Assembly: GCF_008923185.1 (NCBI RefSeq)
Contig: NZ_WBMT01000002.1
Span: 186,001-250,000, forward strand
DNA length: 64,000 nt
Direction of reading: 5' to 3'
DNA from: Actinomadura rudentiformis
GTDB lineage: Bacteria > Actinomycetota > Actinomycetes > Streptosporangiales > Streptosporangiaceae
Shown here: positions 39,394-48,203 of the stretch, piece after piece
How positions within the stretch are numbered: position 1 is the first letter of the stretch
Layout of the letters: every line of letters starts with the position of its first letter
Position numbers and translations under genes: made by a program
The notes under the pieces: generated by a model
What the model was told of the DNA's origin: nothing
Databases searched by the model: none
What the model saw: only the letters and a program-made list of their open reading frames with translations

Positions 39394-40824
39394 TCAGTAC
39401 CTGTAGTGGTCGGGCTTGTAGGGGCCCTCGACGTCGACGCCGATGTACTCGGCCTGCTCCTTGGTGAGCTTGGTCAGCTTCACGCCGAGCGCGTCCAGGT
39501 GTAGGCGCGCGACCTTCTCGTCCAGGTGCTTGGGCAGGACGTAGACGCCGACCGGGTACTCCTCGGTCTTGGTGAACAGCTCGATCTGAGCGATCACCTG
39601 GTTGGTGAACGAGTTGGACATGACGAACGAGGGGTGGCCGGTGGCGCAGCCCAGGTTCATCAGACGGCCCTCGGCGAGCACCAGGATGGTGTGGCCGTCC
39701 GGGAAGCGCCACTCGTGCACCTGCGGCTTGATCTCGGTCTTGACGATGCCCGGGACGCGGGCGAGACCGGCCATGTCGATCTCGTTGTCGAAGTGCCCGA
39801 TGTTGGACACGATCGCCTGGTGCTTCATCCTGGCCATGTGGTCGGCCGTGATGATGTTGAAGTTGCCGGTCGTGGTCACGAAGATGTCGACCGTGTCGAC
39901 CACGTCGTCCAGCGTGGCGACCTGGAAGCCGTCCATCGCGGCCTGCAGGGCGCAGATCGGGTCGATCTCGGTGACGATCACGCGGGCGCCCTGACCCTTG
40001 AGCGCCTCGGCGCAGCCCTTGCCCACGTCGCCGTAGCCGGCCACGAGCGCGACCTTGCCGCCGATCAGCACGTCGGTGGCGCGGTTGAGGCCGTCGATCA
40101 CCGAGTGCCGGCAGCCGTACTTGTTGTCGAACTTGGACTTGGTCACCGAGTCGTTGACGTTGATCGCCGGGAATGCGAGCGTGCCCGCCTTGGCCATCTC
40201 GTACAGCCGGTGCACACCGGTCGTGGTCTCCTCGGTCACGCCCTTGATCGCGGCGGCCGCCTCGGTCCAGCGCCCGGGACGCTCAGCGATCGTGCGGCGC
40301 AGCGTCTCGAGGATGATCCCCCACTCCTCCGGGTCGCCCTCGCCCGCCGACGGCACCGCGCCGGCCTTCTCGTACTCGGCGCCCTTGTGAACGAGCAGCG
40401 TCGCGTCACCGCCGTCGTCGAGGATCATGTTCGGCGGGGTGCCGTCGGGCCAGGACAGCGCCTGGTCGGTGCACCACCAGTACTCCTCCAGCGTCTCGCC
40501 CTTCCAGGCGAACACCGGGACGCCCTTCGGGTCCTCGACGGTGCCCTCCCGGCCCACGACGACCGCGGCCGCGGCGTGGTCCTGGGTGGAGAAGATGTTG
40601 CACGACACCCAGCGAACGTCGGCGCCCAGCTCCACCAGCGTCTCGATCAGCACGGCGGTCTGGATCGTCATGTGCAGCGAGCCCATGATCTTCGCACCGC
40701 GCAGCGGCTTGGCCTCGGCGTACTCCTTGCGTACGGCCATCAGACCGGGCATCTCATGCTCGGCGAGCCGGATCTCCCGGCGCCCGAAGTCGGCCAGCGA
40801 CAGATCGGCGACCTTGTAGTCCAT
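39394..40824 (-). CDS. ahcY: S-adenosyl-L-homocysteine hydrolase (canonical)
   Basis: This 476-residue NAD enzyme splits S-adenosylhomocysteine to adenosine and homocysteine in the methyl cycle. It carries the about 40-residue insertion typical of bacterial/eukaryal enzymes, [12 protein letters not shown], the Rossmann motif [12 protein letters not shown] and the C-terminal [19 protein letters not shown], ending in KPDHYRY (Lys and Tyr reach the partner's NAD). The start is ATG 40824 with AAGGAG upstream; the longer frame to 40920 is not conserved. It is divergent from the MerR gene and upstream of a second, different hydrolase. Confidence 0.97.
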   Translation of the reverse strand: MDYKVADLSLADFGRREIRLAEHEMPGLMAVRKEYAEAKPLRGAKIMGSLHMTIQTAVLIETLVELGADVRWVSCNIFSTQDHAAAAVVVGREGTVEDPKGVPVFAWKGETLEEYWWCTDQALSWPDGTPPNMILDDGGDATLLVHKGAEYEKAGAVPSAGEGDPEEWGIILETLRRTIAERPGRWTEAAAAIKGVTEETTTGVHRLYEMAKAGTLAFPAINVNDSVTKSKFDNKYGCRHSVIDGLNRATDVLIGGKVALVAGYGDVGKGCAEALKGQGARVIVTEIDPICALQAAMDGFQVATLDDVVDTVDIFVTTTGNFNIITADHMARMKHQAIVSNIGHFDNEIDMAGLARVPGIVKTEIKPQVHEWRFPDGHTILVLAEGRLMNLGCATGHPSFVMSNSFTNQVIAQIELFTKTEEYPVGVYVLPKHLDEKVARLHLDALGVKLTKLTKEQAEYIGVDVEGPYKPDHYRY

Positions 40825-40968
40825 GCTTACGTTGCTCCTTGCGTCCACGTGGAGGATCGGCGCCCACCGCGCCCATGACTGTGGGTCCGCCCGCGAGTCT
40901 AGGCGCGGCCGTGCGGCCAAGGCACGCCAGAGGGCGACTTTCTTACACTAATTTGTCAGAATCACCCC

Positions 40969-41304
40969 ATGCGCATCACGGAGGCCGCCCGGCGGCTCGG
41001 CACCTCACCCCGCATGCTCCGCTATCGCGAGGCCCTTGGACTGCTGCCGCCCACCCGCGAGCAGAGCGGCCACCGCCGCTTCGGCGACACCGAACTCCGC
41101 GCGGTCGCCCTCGCCCTGGCTCTGGAGAAACGCTACGACATAGGCCCGGCCGAGCTGGCTTTCGGCCTCCGGGTACTCGCCGAGCCCGAGGTCCAGGCCC
41201 GCGTCCGGGAGCTGGGCGAACGAATCGGCCGCCTTTCCGCCCCGCCCACCCGGGCCCTCGACTTCGAGAAGGAGAAAGCCCTCCGCCTCCTCCGCCGCCG
41301 CTGA
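40969..41304 (+). CDS. Small MerR-family transcriptional regulator
   Basis: This 111-residue regulator has a MerR winged helix (MRITEAARRLGTSPRMLRYRE) and a short coiled dimerisation helix (residues about 75-105), with no effector-binding domain. The start ATG 40969 lacks a Shine-Dalgarno site; CAGAAT lies 6 nt upstream, consistent with a leaderless mRNA. It is divergent from ahcY and might control it. The same position is seen for small MerR genes near ahcY in other actinomycetes as I recall. Ligand unknown. Confidence 0.87.
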   Translation: MRITEAARRLGTSPRMLRYREALGLLPPTREQSGHRRFGDTELRAVALALALEKRYDIGPAELAFGLRVLAEPEVQARVRELGERIGRLSAPPTRALDFEKEKALRLLRRR

Positions 41305-41359
41305 CCCACCGGTCGACCGGCCGCTGAACGACCTGGAGCAGCTTGCAGGGCAAGGGCAC

Positions 41360-41851
41360 TCATCGCCCGTCAGCATGGTTGCTCCAGGCGGTGACGTCGA
41401 CGTCGCCGGGGTGCAGCGGCTCGGACAGTACTACCGAGGTGGTGGTCTCGCCGAGCGCACTGAGTTGCTCGATGACCTCCTCCAGTTGCCCGGCGTCACG
41501 CACGGCGATGGCGAGCTCGTAGCAGTTCTGGCCGGTGACGTGGACGCAGGACAGAACGTGCCCGATGGACAGCAGCCGTTCCTGCAGCCAGGCGGCGCCC
41601 TTGACCGAGCGGTGCCGGGGGCGCAGCGAGACCCGTGCCTGCAGGGACAGGCCGAGACGGTTCAGGTCGAGCCGGGTCGTGTAGCCGATGATCACCCCGG
41701 CGTCCTCCAGGCGACGGACCCGTTCGGCCACGGCGGGCCTGCTGAGCGAGACCCGGCGGCCTAGCTCGGCCAGGCTGATCCGGGCATCAGCCGTCAACTC
41801 CCGGACGATCCTCAAGTCGGTGGTATCGAGTGACGAATCGAAGGTTGACAG
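41360..41851 (-). CDS. Lrp/AsnC-family transcriptional regulator with probable CTG start
   Basis: This 163-residue regulator has an N-terminal helix-turn-helix (SLAELGRRVSLSRPAVAERVRRLE) and a C-terminal RAM domain. The first ATG/GTG/TTG in frame (TTG 41815) would cut off part of helix 1. Reading upstream in frame gives SLDTTDLRIVRELTADARIS, the full Lrp opening. A CTG at 41851 is preceded by GGGAGG 9 nt away, so I propose a CTG start. It is divergent from the zinc dehydrogenase gene with 92 bp between and may regulate it. Confidence 0.85.
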   Translation of the reverse strand: MSTFDSSLDTTDLRIVRELTADARISLAELGRRVSLSRPAVAERVRRLEDAGVIIGYTTRLDLNRLGLSLQARVSLRPRHRSVKGAAWLQERLLSIGHVLSCVHVTGQNCYELAIAVRDAGQLEEVIEQLSALGETTTSVVLSEPLHPGDVDVTAWSNHADGR

Positions 41852-41943
41852 GGCTGCTCGCCTCCCAAGCGCTGATGGACAGCGGTGATGACTGTCGCAA
41901 TCGTATGGGCCATGCGTGGCATTCCGGCATAGCGTCGTCGGTC

Positions 41944-42975
41944 ATGAGAGCGACCGTCTTGGAAGATGTCGGCACGGTGCGGGTCGTCGAGGTCCCTGAC
42001 CCTGTGCTCGTCGAGCCCACCGACGCGGTGGTGCGCGTGATGCTGGCCGCCGTGTGCGGATCCGACCTGTGGCCGTACCGCGGCCAGGAGAAGTTCACGC
42101 CCGGCGATCGGATGGGCCACGAATGGATCGGAATCGTCGAGGATGTCGGTGCCGCGGTCGGCAGCGTGCGCCGCGGCGACTTGGTACTGGCGCCGTTCGC
42201 CTTCGCCGACGGCACCTGCGCGTACTGCCGTGATGGCCTGTTCACTTCCTGCCCGCATGGGGGGTTCTGGGGCGGCGGCCATGACGGCGGTCAGGCCGAG
42301 GCGGTGCGTGTTCCCTTCGCCGACGCCACGCTCGTGCCGGTACAGACCGACGCCGACCCCGTTCTGCTGCGCCGCCTGCTACCGCTGACCGACGTCATGG
42401 CGACCGGCGTGCACGCCATCACGCTGGCGGGCGTACGGCCCAGCGGAACCGTTGTGGTGATCGGCGACGGCGCGGTCGGGCTGTGCGCGGTGCTGGCAGC
42501 CAAGGCGGCCGGGGCCGAGCGGATCCTGGCGGTCGGCCGCCATCGCGACCGCGGGCAACTGGCCCAACGGCTGGGCGCCACCGACGTACTGGATGCGAGC
42601 CACTCCGGCACCGCGGCGGACCTCCTGGAACGGACCGGCGGAGGCGCCGCCTGCATCGCCGAATGCGCCGGAACCCAGTCAGCGCTGGATCTGGCGGTGA
42701 CCGTGGCAAGGCCAGGCGGCACCATCGGCTCGGTTGGCGTCCCCAACGGCGTCCACTCGGTGGACCTCTACCGCTTCTTTCGCCACAACATCACGCTGCG
42801 GGCGGGAGTGACCCCGGCGCGCCGATACCTCCAAACCCTGGTCGAACAAGTACTGGCCGGGACCCTGGACCCCTCGCCCGTGCTCACCTGCGATGTGCCG
42901 CTGGACGAGGTCGCCTCGGCCTACCGGGCCATGGACGAACGCCGCGCCATCAAGGCCGTGGTGCAGACCGCCTGA
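41944..42975 (+). CDS. Zinc-dependent alcohol dehydrogenase-like oxidoreductase
   Basis: This 343-residue medium-chain dehydrogenase has CGSDLWPYRG and GHEWIGIV (catalytic zinc ligands), a cysteine cluster TCAYCRDGLFTSC (one of the usual four structural Cys is Asp), and VIGDGAVGLCAV for NAD(P). The start is ATG 41944 (MRATVLEDVG); the frame to 41830 crosses the divergent Lrp start. The substrate is unknown; alcohol, sorbitol-type or formaldehyde-type dehydrogenase are all possible. An Lrp regulator is divergent and a LysR fragment lies downstream. Confidence 0.9.
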   Translation: MRATVLEDVGTVRVVEVPDPVLVEPTDAVVRVMLAAVCGSDLWPYRGQEKFTPGDRMGHEWIGIVEDVGAAVGSVRRGDLVLAPFAFADGTCAYCRDGLFTSCPHGGFWGGGHDGGQAEAVRVPFADATLVPVQTDADPVLLRRLLPLTDVMATGVHAITLAGVRPSGTVVVIGDGAVGLCAVLAAKAAGAERILAVGRHRDRGQLAQRLGATDVLDASHSGTAADLLERTGGGAACIAECAGTQSALDLAVTVARPGGTIGSVGVPNGVHSVDLYRFFRHNITLRAGVTPARRYLQTLVEQVLAGTLDPSPVLTCDVPLDEVASAYRAMDERRAIKAVVQTA

Positions 42976-43006
42976 GTGCCTGTGCCACGGCCTCGGAGAT
43001 CGACCC

Positions 43007-43189
43007 GTTGCCACCGTGGGCCTCCACACCTACCCCGGAGTCACCTACCGCCCGATCGCGGACGCATCACCCGTTCCGGTCCAGCTCGTTTGGACCGATC
43101 CGCCAAGCCACCCAGCAGTCGCAGACCTGATCACACTCGCCCGCGATGTCATCCAGGATGGATGCGGTTTCCCCGAGGGATCGGTTTGA
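43007..43189 (+). pseudogene. C-terminal fragment of a LysR-family regulator
   Basis: About 60 codons read ATVGLHTYPGVTYRPIADAS and then PVPVQLVWTDPPSHPAVADL before TGA 43189. This matches the end of LysR substrate-binding domains (the xVxYRPxxxASPVxxxLVW pattern). No helix-turn-helix or upstream LysR sequence is present; it begins 31 bp after the dehydrogenase stop. It is a decayed remnant or the scar of a deletion or recombination. It could not make a working regulator. Confidence 0.7.
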
Positions 43190-43200
43190 TCGCGCGTGGG

Positions 43201-43872
43201 TCAGGTGCTGTTGGCTCCTGGGACCACCAGGCCTGACTCGTACGCGAGCATGACGGCTTGGGCACGGTCGCGCAGGCTCAGCTTGGTGAAGACGCGGGCC
43301 ACGTGCGTTTTGACGGTGTGCTCGCTGACGACGAGACGAGCGGCGATCTCGCCGTTCGACAGGCCGCCGGCGATCAGCACCAGCACCTCGGTCTCGCGGG
43401 CGGTCAGTGTCGCCAGCTCTGCGGGTGCCTGGGGACGGTTGCGGCGCTGTGTTGTGAACTCGCGGATCAGGCGTCCGGTGACCTGGGGCGCCAGGAGGGA
43501 GTCTCCGCGCGCCACGACCCGTACGGCTGAAACCAGTTCGTCGGCAGTGGCGTCCTTGAGAAGGAAGCCGCTGGCGCCCACTGACAGGGCCTCGTAGACG
43601 TACTCGTCCACGTCGAACGTGGTCAGCACCAGGACCCGGACGCCGTCGGCGCCTGGCCGGCCCAGGATGCGCCTGGTGGCCTCGATGCCGTCCATGCCGG
43701 GCATCCGGATGTCCATGACGACGACGTCCGGCCGGTTGGCCTCGGCCATCTGGACCGCCTCGCGGCCGTCTCCGGCCTCGCCGATGACGGAGATGTCGGG
43801 CTGCGCGTCCAGAAGTGCGGCAAAGCCCGCACGCACGATCGTCTGATCGTCGACGATCATAACCTTGATCAT
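43201..43872 (-). CDS. NarL/LuxR-family response regulator
   Basis: This 223-residue regulator has a receiver with VDDQ, phospho-acceptor Asp54 (VVMDIRMP), a Thr in VLVLTTFD and Lys in GFLLKD, and a LuxR helix-turn-helix (LTARETEVLVLIAGGLSNGEIA). The start is ATG 43872. It lies 21 bp downstream of the kinase gene, which is its probable partner. Its target genes are unknown. Confidence 0.95.
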   Translation of the reverse strand: MIKVMIVDDQTIVRAGFAALLDAQPDISVIGEAGDGREAVQMAEANRPDVVVMDIRMPGMDGIEATRRILGRPGADGVRVLVLTTFDVDEYVYEALSVGASGFLLKDATADELVSAVRVVARGDSLLAPQVTGRLIREFTTQRRNRPQAPAELATLTARETEVLVLIAGGLSNGEIAARLVVSEHTVKTHVARVFTKLSLRDRAQAVMLAYESGLVVPGANST

Positions 43873-43893
43873 CGTGCCGGCTCCATGCGGAGC

Positions 43894-45564
43894 TCAGCGA
43901 CGGCCGGATGCCTCAGAACCGGGATCACGGGTCGGGTTTCCTTCCCTCGACAGCGGGAGCTCGGCCTCCACCAGGAAACCGCCCGCTACGGCCGGTCCTG
44001 CGGAGAAACGTCCGCCCAGCATGGTCGCACGTTCCCGCATTCCGACCAGACCGTGTCCGCTGCCGGAGTCCGCGGGAGGCGCGGCTTGGAGACGAGTCTG
44101 CCCGGTATGACGCTGCACCGCGCCGCCGGGTTCCCCATCGTCTCTACGGGTGGCGGAGGGGTCACGGTTCAGAACCATGGTCGGTGCCGAGCCGCCGTCG
44201 TCCCGTACCCGTACGGCCAGCCGATCCGGCAGGTAGGTCAGGTCCACGTGCACCTCGGCGCCGGGCGCGTGCCGCCGCGCGTTGGTGAGGGCCTCCTGAA
44301 CGATGCGGTACGCCGACAGCTCGACCGTCGTGGACAGCGTGCGCGGGTCGCCGTGCACCTCCAGGTCCACCCGGCCGCCGGCGCCGCGGTGCTGGTCGAT
44401 CAGGTCCGGCAGCCGGTCCAGCCGGGGCTGCGGCGCCGTCTGCGACTCCGGCTCCGGCTTGGCGTCGGCGCGCAGCACGCTGAGCAGCCGCCGCATCTCG
44501 ACGAGGGCGTCCCGTGCGGTCTTGGCGATCTCGGTGTAGCCCGCGCGGGCCTCCGGAGACAGGTTCTCCATGGTGTACGGGGCGGTCTCGGCCTGAACGG
44601 CGATCATCGACACCGAGTGGGCGACCACGTCGTGCAGCTCGCGGGCGATGCGGGCGCGTTCCCGCATGACCGCCTGTTCACGCTGGACGGCGGTGAGGCG
44701 CGTGAGGGTCTCGTTGTTGCGCTCCTCGGCCTCGGCCTCCGTACGCCCCGCGCTCTCCACCGCGCGGCGGGCGTCACCGAGCCCGATCGCGGCCAGCACC
44801 GCGACCACGGGCGCCGGCCAGGGGATCTCGTCCAGCGTGTTGGTCGCGAAGTAGACCACCGCGACGGTGACCAGGCTGCCCACCGCGAGCGCGCCCGCAG
44901 ACTGGCGGGGCAGCTGCCGCCCCAGCGCGTAAAGCGTGTAGAGGGCCGCGAACGTGGTGGTGATCAGCAGGCCCTGGCCGGTCAGCAGGCTCGCCGCGAA
45001 CGCCCCGAGCGCCACCGCCGCCACCGGCCGCAGGTACTCCTGGCGCCACACCAGCGGCAGTGTGGCGGCCACCGCGAATCCACCGGCCACGCTCAACGGC
45101 GATACGGTACGCGGCGCGAGCTCGGCGACGGCGGCGATCGTCAACGCCAGCCCGGTGAGCGGCGCGAAGTACCAGGACGCCATGAACTCCGCCCACGCAT
45201 TGATCCACCGTGGCAGCGGGGCGGTACGCGTCGTGAAGCCCGGCAGGACGGCGGTCCCGTCGGGGGTGCCACCGTGCTGGCGCCGGCCCGAGCCGTACAG
45301 CTTCGCGCCGAGCCTCTTCCCGACCGGGCTCAGCAGCCGGCCGAGAGCCGTGATGATCCACAACAGCAGCTGCCCGAGACCGGCGACGACCCGTCCGGAC
45401 AACCGCCAGGCATGATGGGCCAGCGCCGGTCCGAACTCAGCGGCCATCGGCGCGGACGGCTCCCCGCGCCCTGGCGGCTCCCCGTGCGCGGCCGCGTCGG
45501 CGGGGGGCGGTGGATGCCCGCGCGTACGGTGCGGGGCGCTGCCGGGATGGTTGCTGCTGGTCAC
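43894..45564 (-). CDS. DesK/NarX-type sensor histidine kinase
   Basis: This 556-residue membrane kinase has a disordered proline-rich N-terminus, about five transmembrane helices between residues 130 and 262, a coiled linker, HisKA_3 with phospho-His311 in IARELHDVVAHSVSM, and an HATPase domain with NARRHAPGA and GHGLVGMRERA. An insertion of about 35 residues lies between the N box and G box. GTG 45564 lacks a clear Shine-Dalgarno site; CAGTAT lies 6 nt upstream. The signal is unknown. The response regulator gene follows after 21 bp. Confidence 0.93.
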   Translation of the reverse strand: MTSSNHPGSAPHRTRGHPPPPADAAAHGEPPGRGEPSAPMAAEFGPALAHHAWRLSGRVVAGLGQLLLWIITALGRLLSPVGKRLGAKLYGSGRRQHGGTPDGTAVLPGFTTRTAPLPRWINAWAEFMASWYFAPLTGLALTIAAVAELAPRTVSPLSVAGGFAVAATLPLVWRQEYLRPVAAVALGAFAASLLTGQGLLITTTFAALYTLYALGRQLPRQSAGALAVGSLVTVAVVYFATNTLDEIPWPAPVVAVLAAIGLGDARRAVESAGRTEAEAEERNNETLTRLTAVQREQAVMRERARIARELHDVVAHSVSMIAVQAETAPYTMENLSPEARAGYTEIAKTARDALVEMRRLLSVLRADAKPEPESQTAPQPRLDRLPDLIDQHRGAGGRVDLEVHGDPRTLSTTVELSAYRIVQEALTNARRHAPGAEVHVDLTYLPDRLAVRVRDDGGSAPTMVLNRDPSATRRDDGEPGGAVQRHTGQTRLQAAPPADSGSGHGLVGMRERATMLGGRFSAGPAVAGGFLVEAELPLSREGNPTRDPGSEASGRR

Positions 45565-46043
45565 TCATCAATACTGTCCCTTTTACCCTGATGCTCACCT
45601 CACCGTGCGGTGTTATGCGTGCGCCGGATGTCCCCCTAGAGGACGACCCCGTTTCCCTCCTTTTGGGGGACGTAAGGAGGATGCACGCGAACGTAGTGTC
45701 TTAACCGTGACCTACGCGGCAGCCCCACCGACATAGGGGGTTCGGCGGAGCTGCCGCGGTCACGCCAGAACCGTCCGGCTTCAGGGGTCCGGACGGGGAG
45801 CATGGGAAGGCGCCCTCGCTGGTCGTCCGTGGGCGTGTCTCTCCGAGACACGGCCGGTCTTGCCTGGGCTGGGGTCGATCGGCGCGAAACGGCCGGCCGG
45901 CGAGGGAAACGCCTCCCAACAGGGACAAGTTCCGCTTGTGACCTCTGCAGCACGGCATCGAACGAGATCGAGTGCCTCTTCTTATACGTCACCGTGGCCC
46001 GCGCGTAGAGATGGTCTTGTAGCCGCCGGGAAACAAAAAAGTC
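45565..46043. other. Structured 480-bp spacer upstream of the kinase gene
   Basis: No gene is visible. Structures seen: GCGGCAGC (45717-45724) pairs with GCTGCCGC (45750-45757), flanked by GTGACC and GGTCAC; GTGTCTCTCCGAGACAC makes a tight 7-bp hairpin at 45836-45852. CCTCCTTTTGGGGGACGTAAGG near 45656-45677 is AT/G-rich for this genome. It could hold a kinase leader or a small RNA. Confidence 0.5.
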
Positions 46044-46071
46044 GGCCCCAGGCGAAATTTCGCCTGGGGCC
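46044..46071 (-). terminator. Rho-independent terminator of the manB-CDF operon
   Basis: GGCCCCAGGCGAAA (46044-46057) and its exact complement (46058-46071) form a long hairpin 17 bp after the CDF stop codon. On the minus strand a T6 run follows (46035-46040 on the plus strand is A-rich), so it is a classical U-tract terminator, rare in this window. Confidence 0.92.
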
Positions 46072-46088
46072 GCGTGATTGTGCAGGGA

Positions 46089-47063
46089 TCAGGAGGAGGG
46101 CGTCGGGCTCTCCGGGGCGGCGGGGGCGTTCTTGAGGGCGACCTCGTCGAGGGCGGGCTCCAGGTAGATGAGCCGAGCCTCGGGGAACTGAGCGCGGATC
46201 TTGGCCTCGGCCGCGTCGATGCCGCGGGCGACCTCGGCGGCCGTGTCGTCGTGCTGCACGGCGATCTTGGCCGCGATCAGCAGTTCCTCCGGGCCGACGT
46301 ACTGGGTCCGGATGTGGATGACGTGTTCGACCTCCTCGACCGACTCGAGCGCCTTGACGATCTGCTCCTCGGCCTCCGGGTCCGCGCCCTCACCGATCAG
46401 CAGGCTCTTGGTCTCGATGGCCAGGATGATCGCGATGGTCGCCAGCAGCACGCCGATGGCGATGGTGCCGACGCCGTCCCAGACGAGGTTGCCGGTCAGG
46501 ACGGCCATGGTCACGCCGAGCAGGGCCAGGATCAGGCCGACGAGGGCGCCCAGGTCCTCCAGCAGGATCACCGGCAGTTCGGGCGCCTTGGACCGGCGGA
46601 TGAAATCCCACCATCCCCGCTCACCGCGGACGGCGTTGGACTCCTGGATGGCGGTGCGGAAGGAGAAGGACTCCATGATGATCGCGACGATCAGCACGCC
46701 GAACGCCCAGCCCGGGGCGCTCATCGTCTCGTCCTTGTTGTGAAGGGCGTGATCGATCTTGTGGTAGCCCTCGTACAGGGAGAACACCGCGCCGATCGTG
46801 AACAGCACGACGGCGACGACGAACGCGTAGAAGTACCGCTCCCGGCCGTACCCGAAGGGGTGCTGAGGGGTGCGCGCCCGCTTGGCGCGCTTGCCGCCCA
46901 GGAGCAGGAGGCCCTGGTTGCCGGAGTCGGCGACCGAGTGGATGCCCTCTGCCAGCATCGAGGACGAACCAGTGAAGGCGAACGCCACGAACTTGGCGGT
47001 CGCGATCCCCAAGTTGGCGACCAGCGCGGCGACGATCGCCTTGGTTCCGCCTTCTGCACTCAT
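46089..47063 (-). CDS. Cation diffusion facilitator family transporter
   Basis: This 324-residue divalent cation exporter has six predicted transmembrane helices and a cytoplasmic C-terminal domain (from about residue 225). HSVADSGNQ in helix 2 and LLEDLGALVG in helix 5 supply the HxxxD/DxxxD-type metal site, with Asp and Glu variants. HPFGYGRERYFYAF is conserved after helix 2. Zinc, iron or manganese are possible substrates. The gene begins immediately after the SIS gene stop. It is the last gene of the manB operon, ended by the hairpin at 46044. Confidence 0.93.
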   Translation of the reverse strand: MSAEGGTKAIVAALVANLGIATAKFVAFAFTGSSSMLAEGIHSVADSGNQGLLLLGGKRAKRARTPQHPFGYGRERYFYAFVVAVVLFTIGAVFSLYEGYHKIDHALHNKDETMSAPGWAFGVLIVAIIMESFSFRTAIQESNAVRGERGWWDFIRRSKAPELPVILLEDLGALVGLILALLGVTMAVLTGNLVWDGVGTIAIGVLLATIAIILAIETKSLLIGEGADPEAEEQIVKALESVEEVEHVIHIRTQYVGPEELLIAAKIAVQHDDTAAEVARGIDAAEAKIRAQFPEARLIYLEPALDEVALKNAPAAPESPTPSS

Positions 47064-48203
47064 CTACGCAATCCTCGCCTTGAGCTCCTGGATGGCCGAC
47101 ACGGGCGTGGGGTCCACGCCCAGCGCGATGGCCAAGTAAACCGTCACATAGTCCCCGAGCGCGATCAGCGTAGCGATCCTTTCCAGCGGATGCTCCCCCT
47201 CGGCTGCGATTTCGGTCACCGCGACGCCCCGCGCGCGGGCCAGTTCGACCGAGACCTCGCGGCGCTTGAGCACCTGCGGATGCTCGTCGAGATCGCGCAG
47301 CACGACCAGATGGAGCCCGTGGTCGGCATCGTCGGTCCGGTCCCGGAAGAAGTCGTCGGGATCGTCGGAGCCGCTGGAACGCGCGAAGAAGCCGTCGAAC
47401 GCCACGACCTGGTTGTGGTCGGCTTCGGGGAGGTCGCCGTAGACACCGGGGTACTTGGCGTTCTCGTTGAGCTGGCAGCAGAAGCGGTAAGCGGCGGTGC
47501 CGGCGAGCGACGACGTGCCCCAGACCATCGGGACGTCTCCGGCCAGCTCCAGCGCGATGCGCTTGGCCGGGTTGACGAACGCCTCGCTCGCCGGACGGCA
47601 GCGATGGGAGACGTCCTCCAGGAGCGTGGCCGTGGATTCCAGGGTGTCATCCGGAATGTCGGCCAGCCCCAGCGTGCGGGCCGCCAGCAGCAGCGGCACG
47701 GTCAGCCCCCACAGCGTCGCGCGTGGCTGGCCGACCGAACGCACCGGAACGAACAGTGCGCGGGTCTGGGCGGCCATCGCGGCGAGCGGGGAGTCGGCGC
47801 CGCCCACGAAGAGCAGCCGGGCTCCCCGGCGGGCGGCCTCGGTGGCGACGGCGAGCGTCTCCTCCGTACCTCCCGAGCAGGAGACCGCGATCACCAGATC
47901 GGCGGCGCCGACCCAGCCCGGCAGCCGGTAGCCGCGCACGGTCACGATGGGGACCGGGCAGCCCAGGCCGCAGACCGCGGCCAGGACGTCGCCGGAGATG
48001 CCCGAACCACCCATGCCGGTGACGACGATCGAGCGCGGACGGCCGTCCTCAGCCAGGCGGTCGATGCCCGCTTCGACGGTGGCGCGCACGGCCTCGCGAA
48101 TCTGCGCCGCCGCCGACGCGACCTGGCGGAGCATCCCACCCGGGTCGGCCGCCTCGATGGCCGCGGGATCGTCCAGTACGGCCGGATCGACCGCGTCACT
48201 CAC
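47064..48203 (-). CDS. SIS-domain bifunctional phosphoglucose/phosphomannose isomerase-like protein
   Basis: This is a 379-residue protein of two SIS domains. VVTGMGGSGISGDVLAA and VSCSGGTEETLAVA are family motifs, and YPGVYGDLPEADHNQVV near residue 250 holds the conserved Glu/His catalytic region of bifunctional PGI/PMI enzymes. It probably interconverts fructose-6-phosphate with glucose-6- or mannose-6-phosphate, feeding ManB for GDP-mannose synthesis. I favour GTG 48203 because it overlaps the upstream ORF stop as GTGA; ATG 48215 is the alternative. The equivalent in M. tuberculosis is Rv3256c. Confidence 0.88.
   Translation of the reverse strand: MSDAVDPAVLDDPAAIEAADPGGMLRQVASAAAQIREAVRATVEAGIDRLAEDGRPRSIVVTGMGGSGISGDVLAAVCGLGCPVPIVTVRGYRLPGWVGAADLVIAVSCSGGTEETLAVATEAARRGARLLFVGGADSPLAAMAAQTRALFVPVRSVGQPRATLWGLTVPLLLAARTLGLADIPDDTLESTATLLEDVSHRCRPASEAFVNPAKRIALELAGDVPMVWGTSSLAGTAAYRFCCQLNENAKYPGVYGDLPEADHNQVVAFDGFFARSSGSDDPDDFFRDRTDDADHGLHLVVLRDLDEHPQVLKRREVSVELARARGVAVTEIAAEGEHPLERIATLIALGDYVTVYLAIALGVDPTPVSAIQELKARIA

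Noticed and set aside
40825..40968. SAH riboswitch upstream of ahcY
   Set aside because: The leader is short and I could not find the conserved core of the known SAH riboswitch.
45565..46043. ydaO/c-di-AMP riboswitch
   Set aside because: CCGCCGAACC-like words occur, but the rest of the conserved core is missing and the neighbouring gene is not a usual target.
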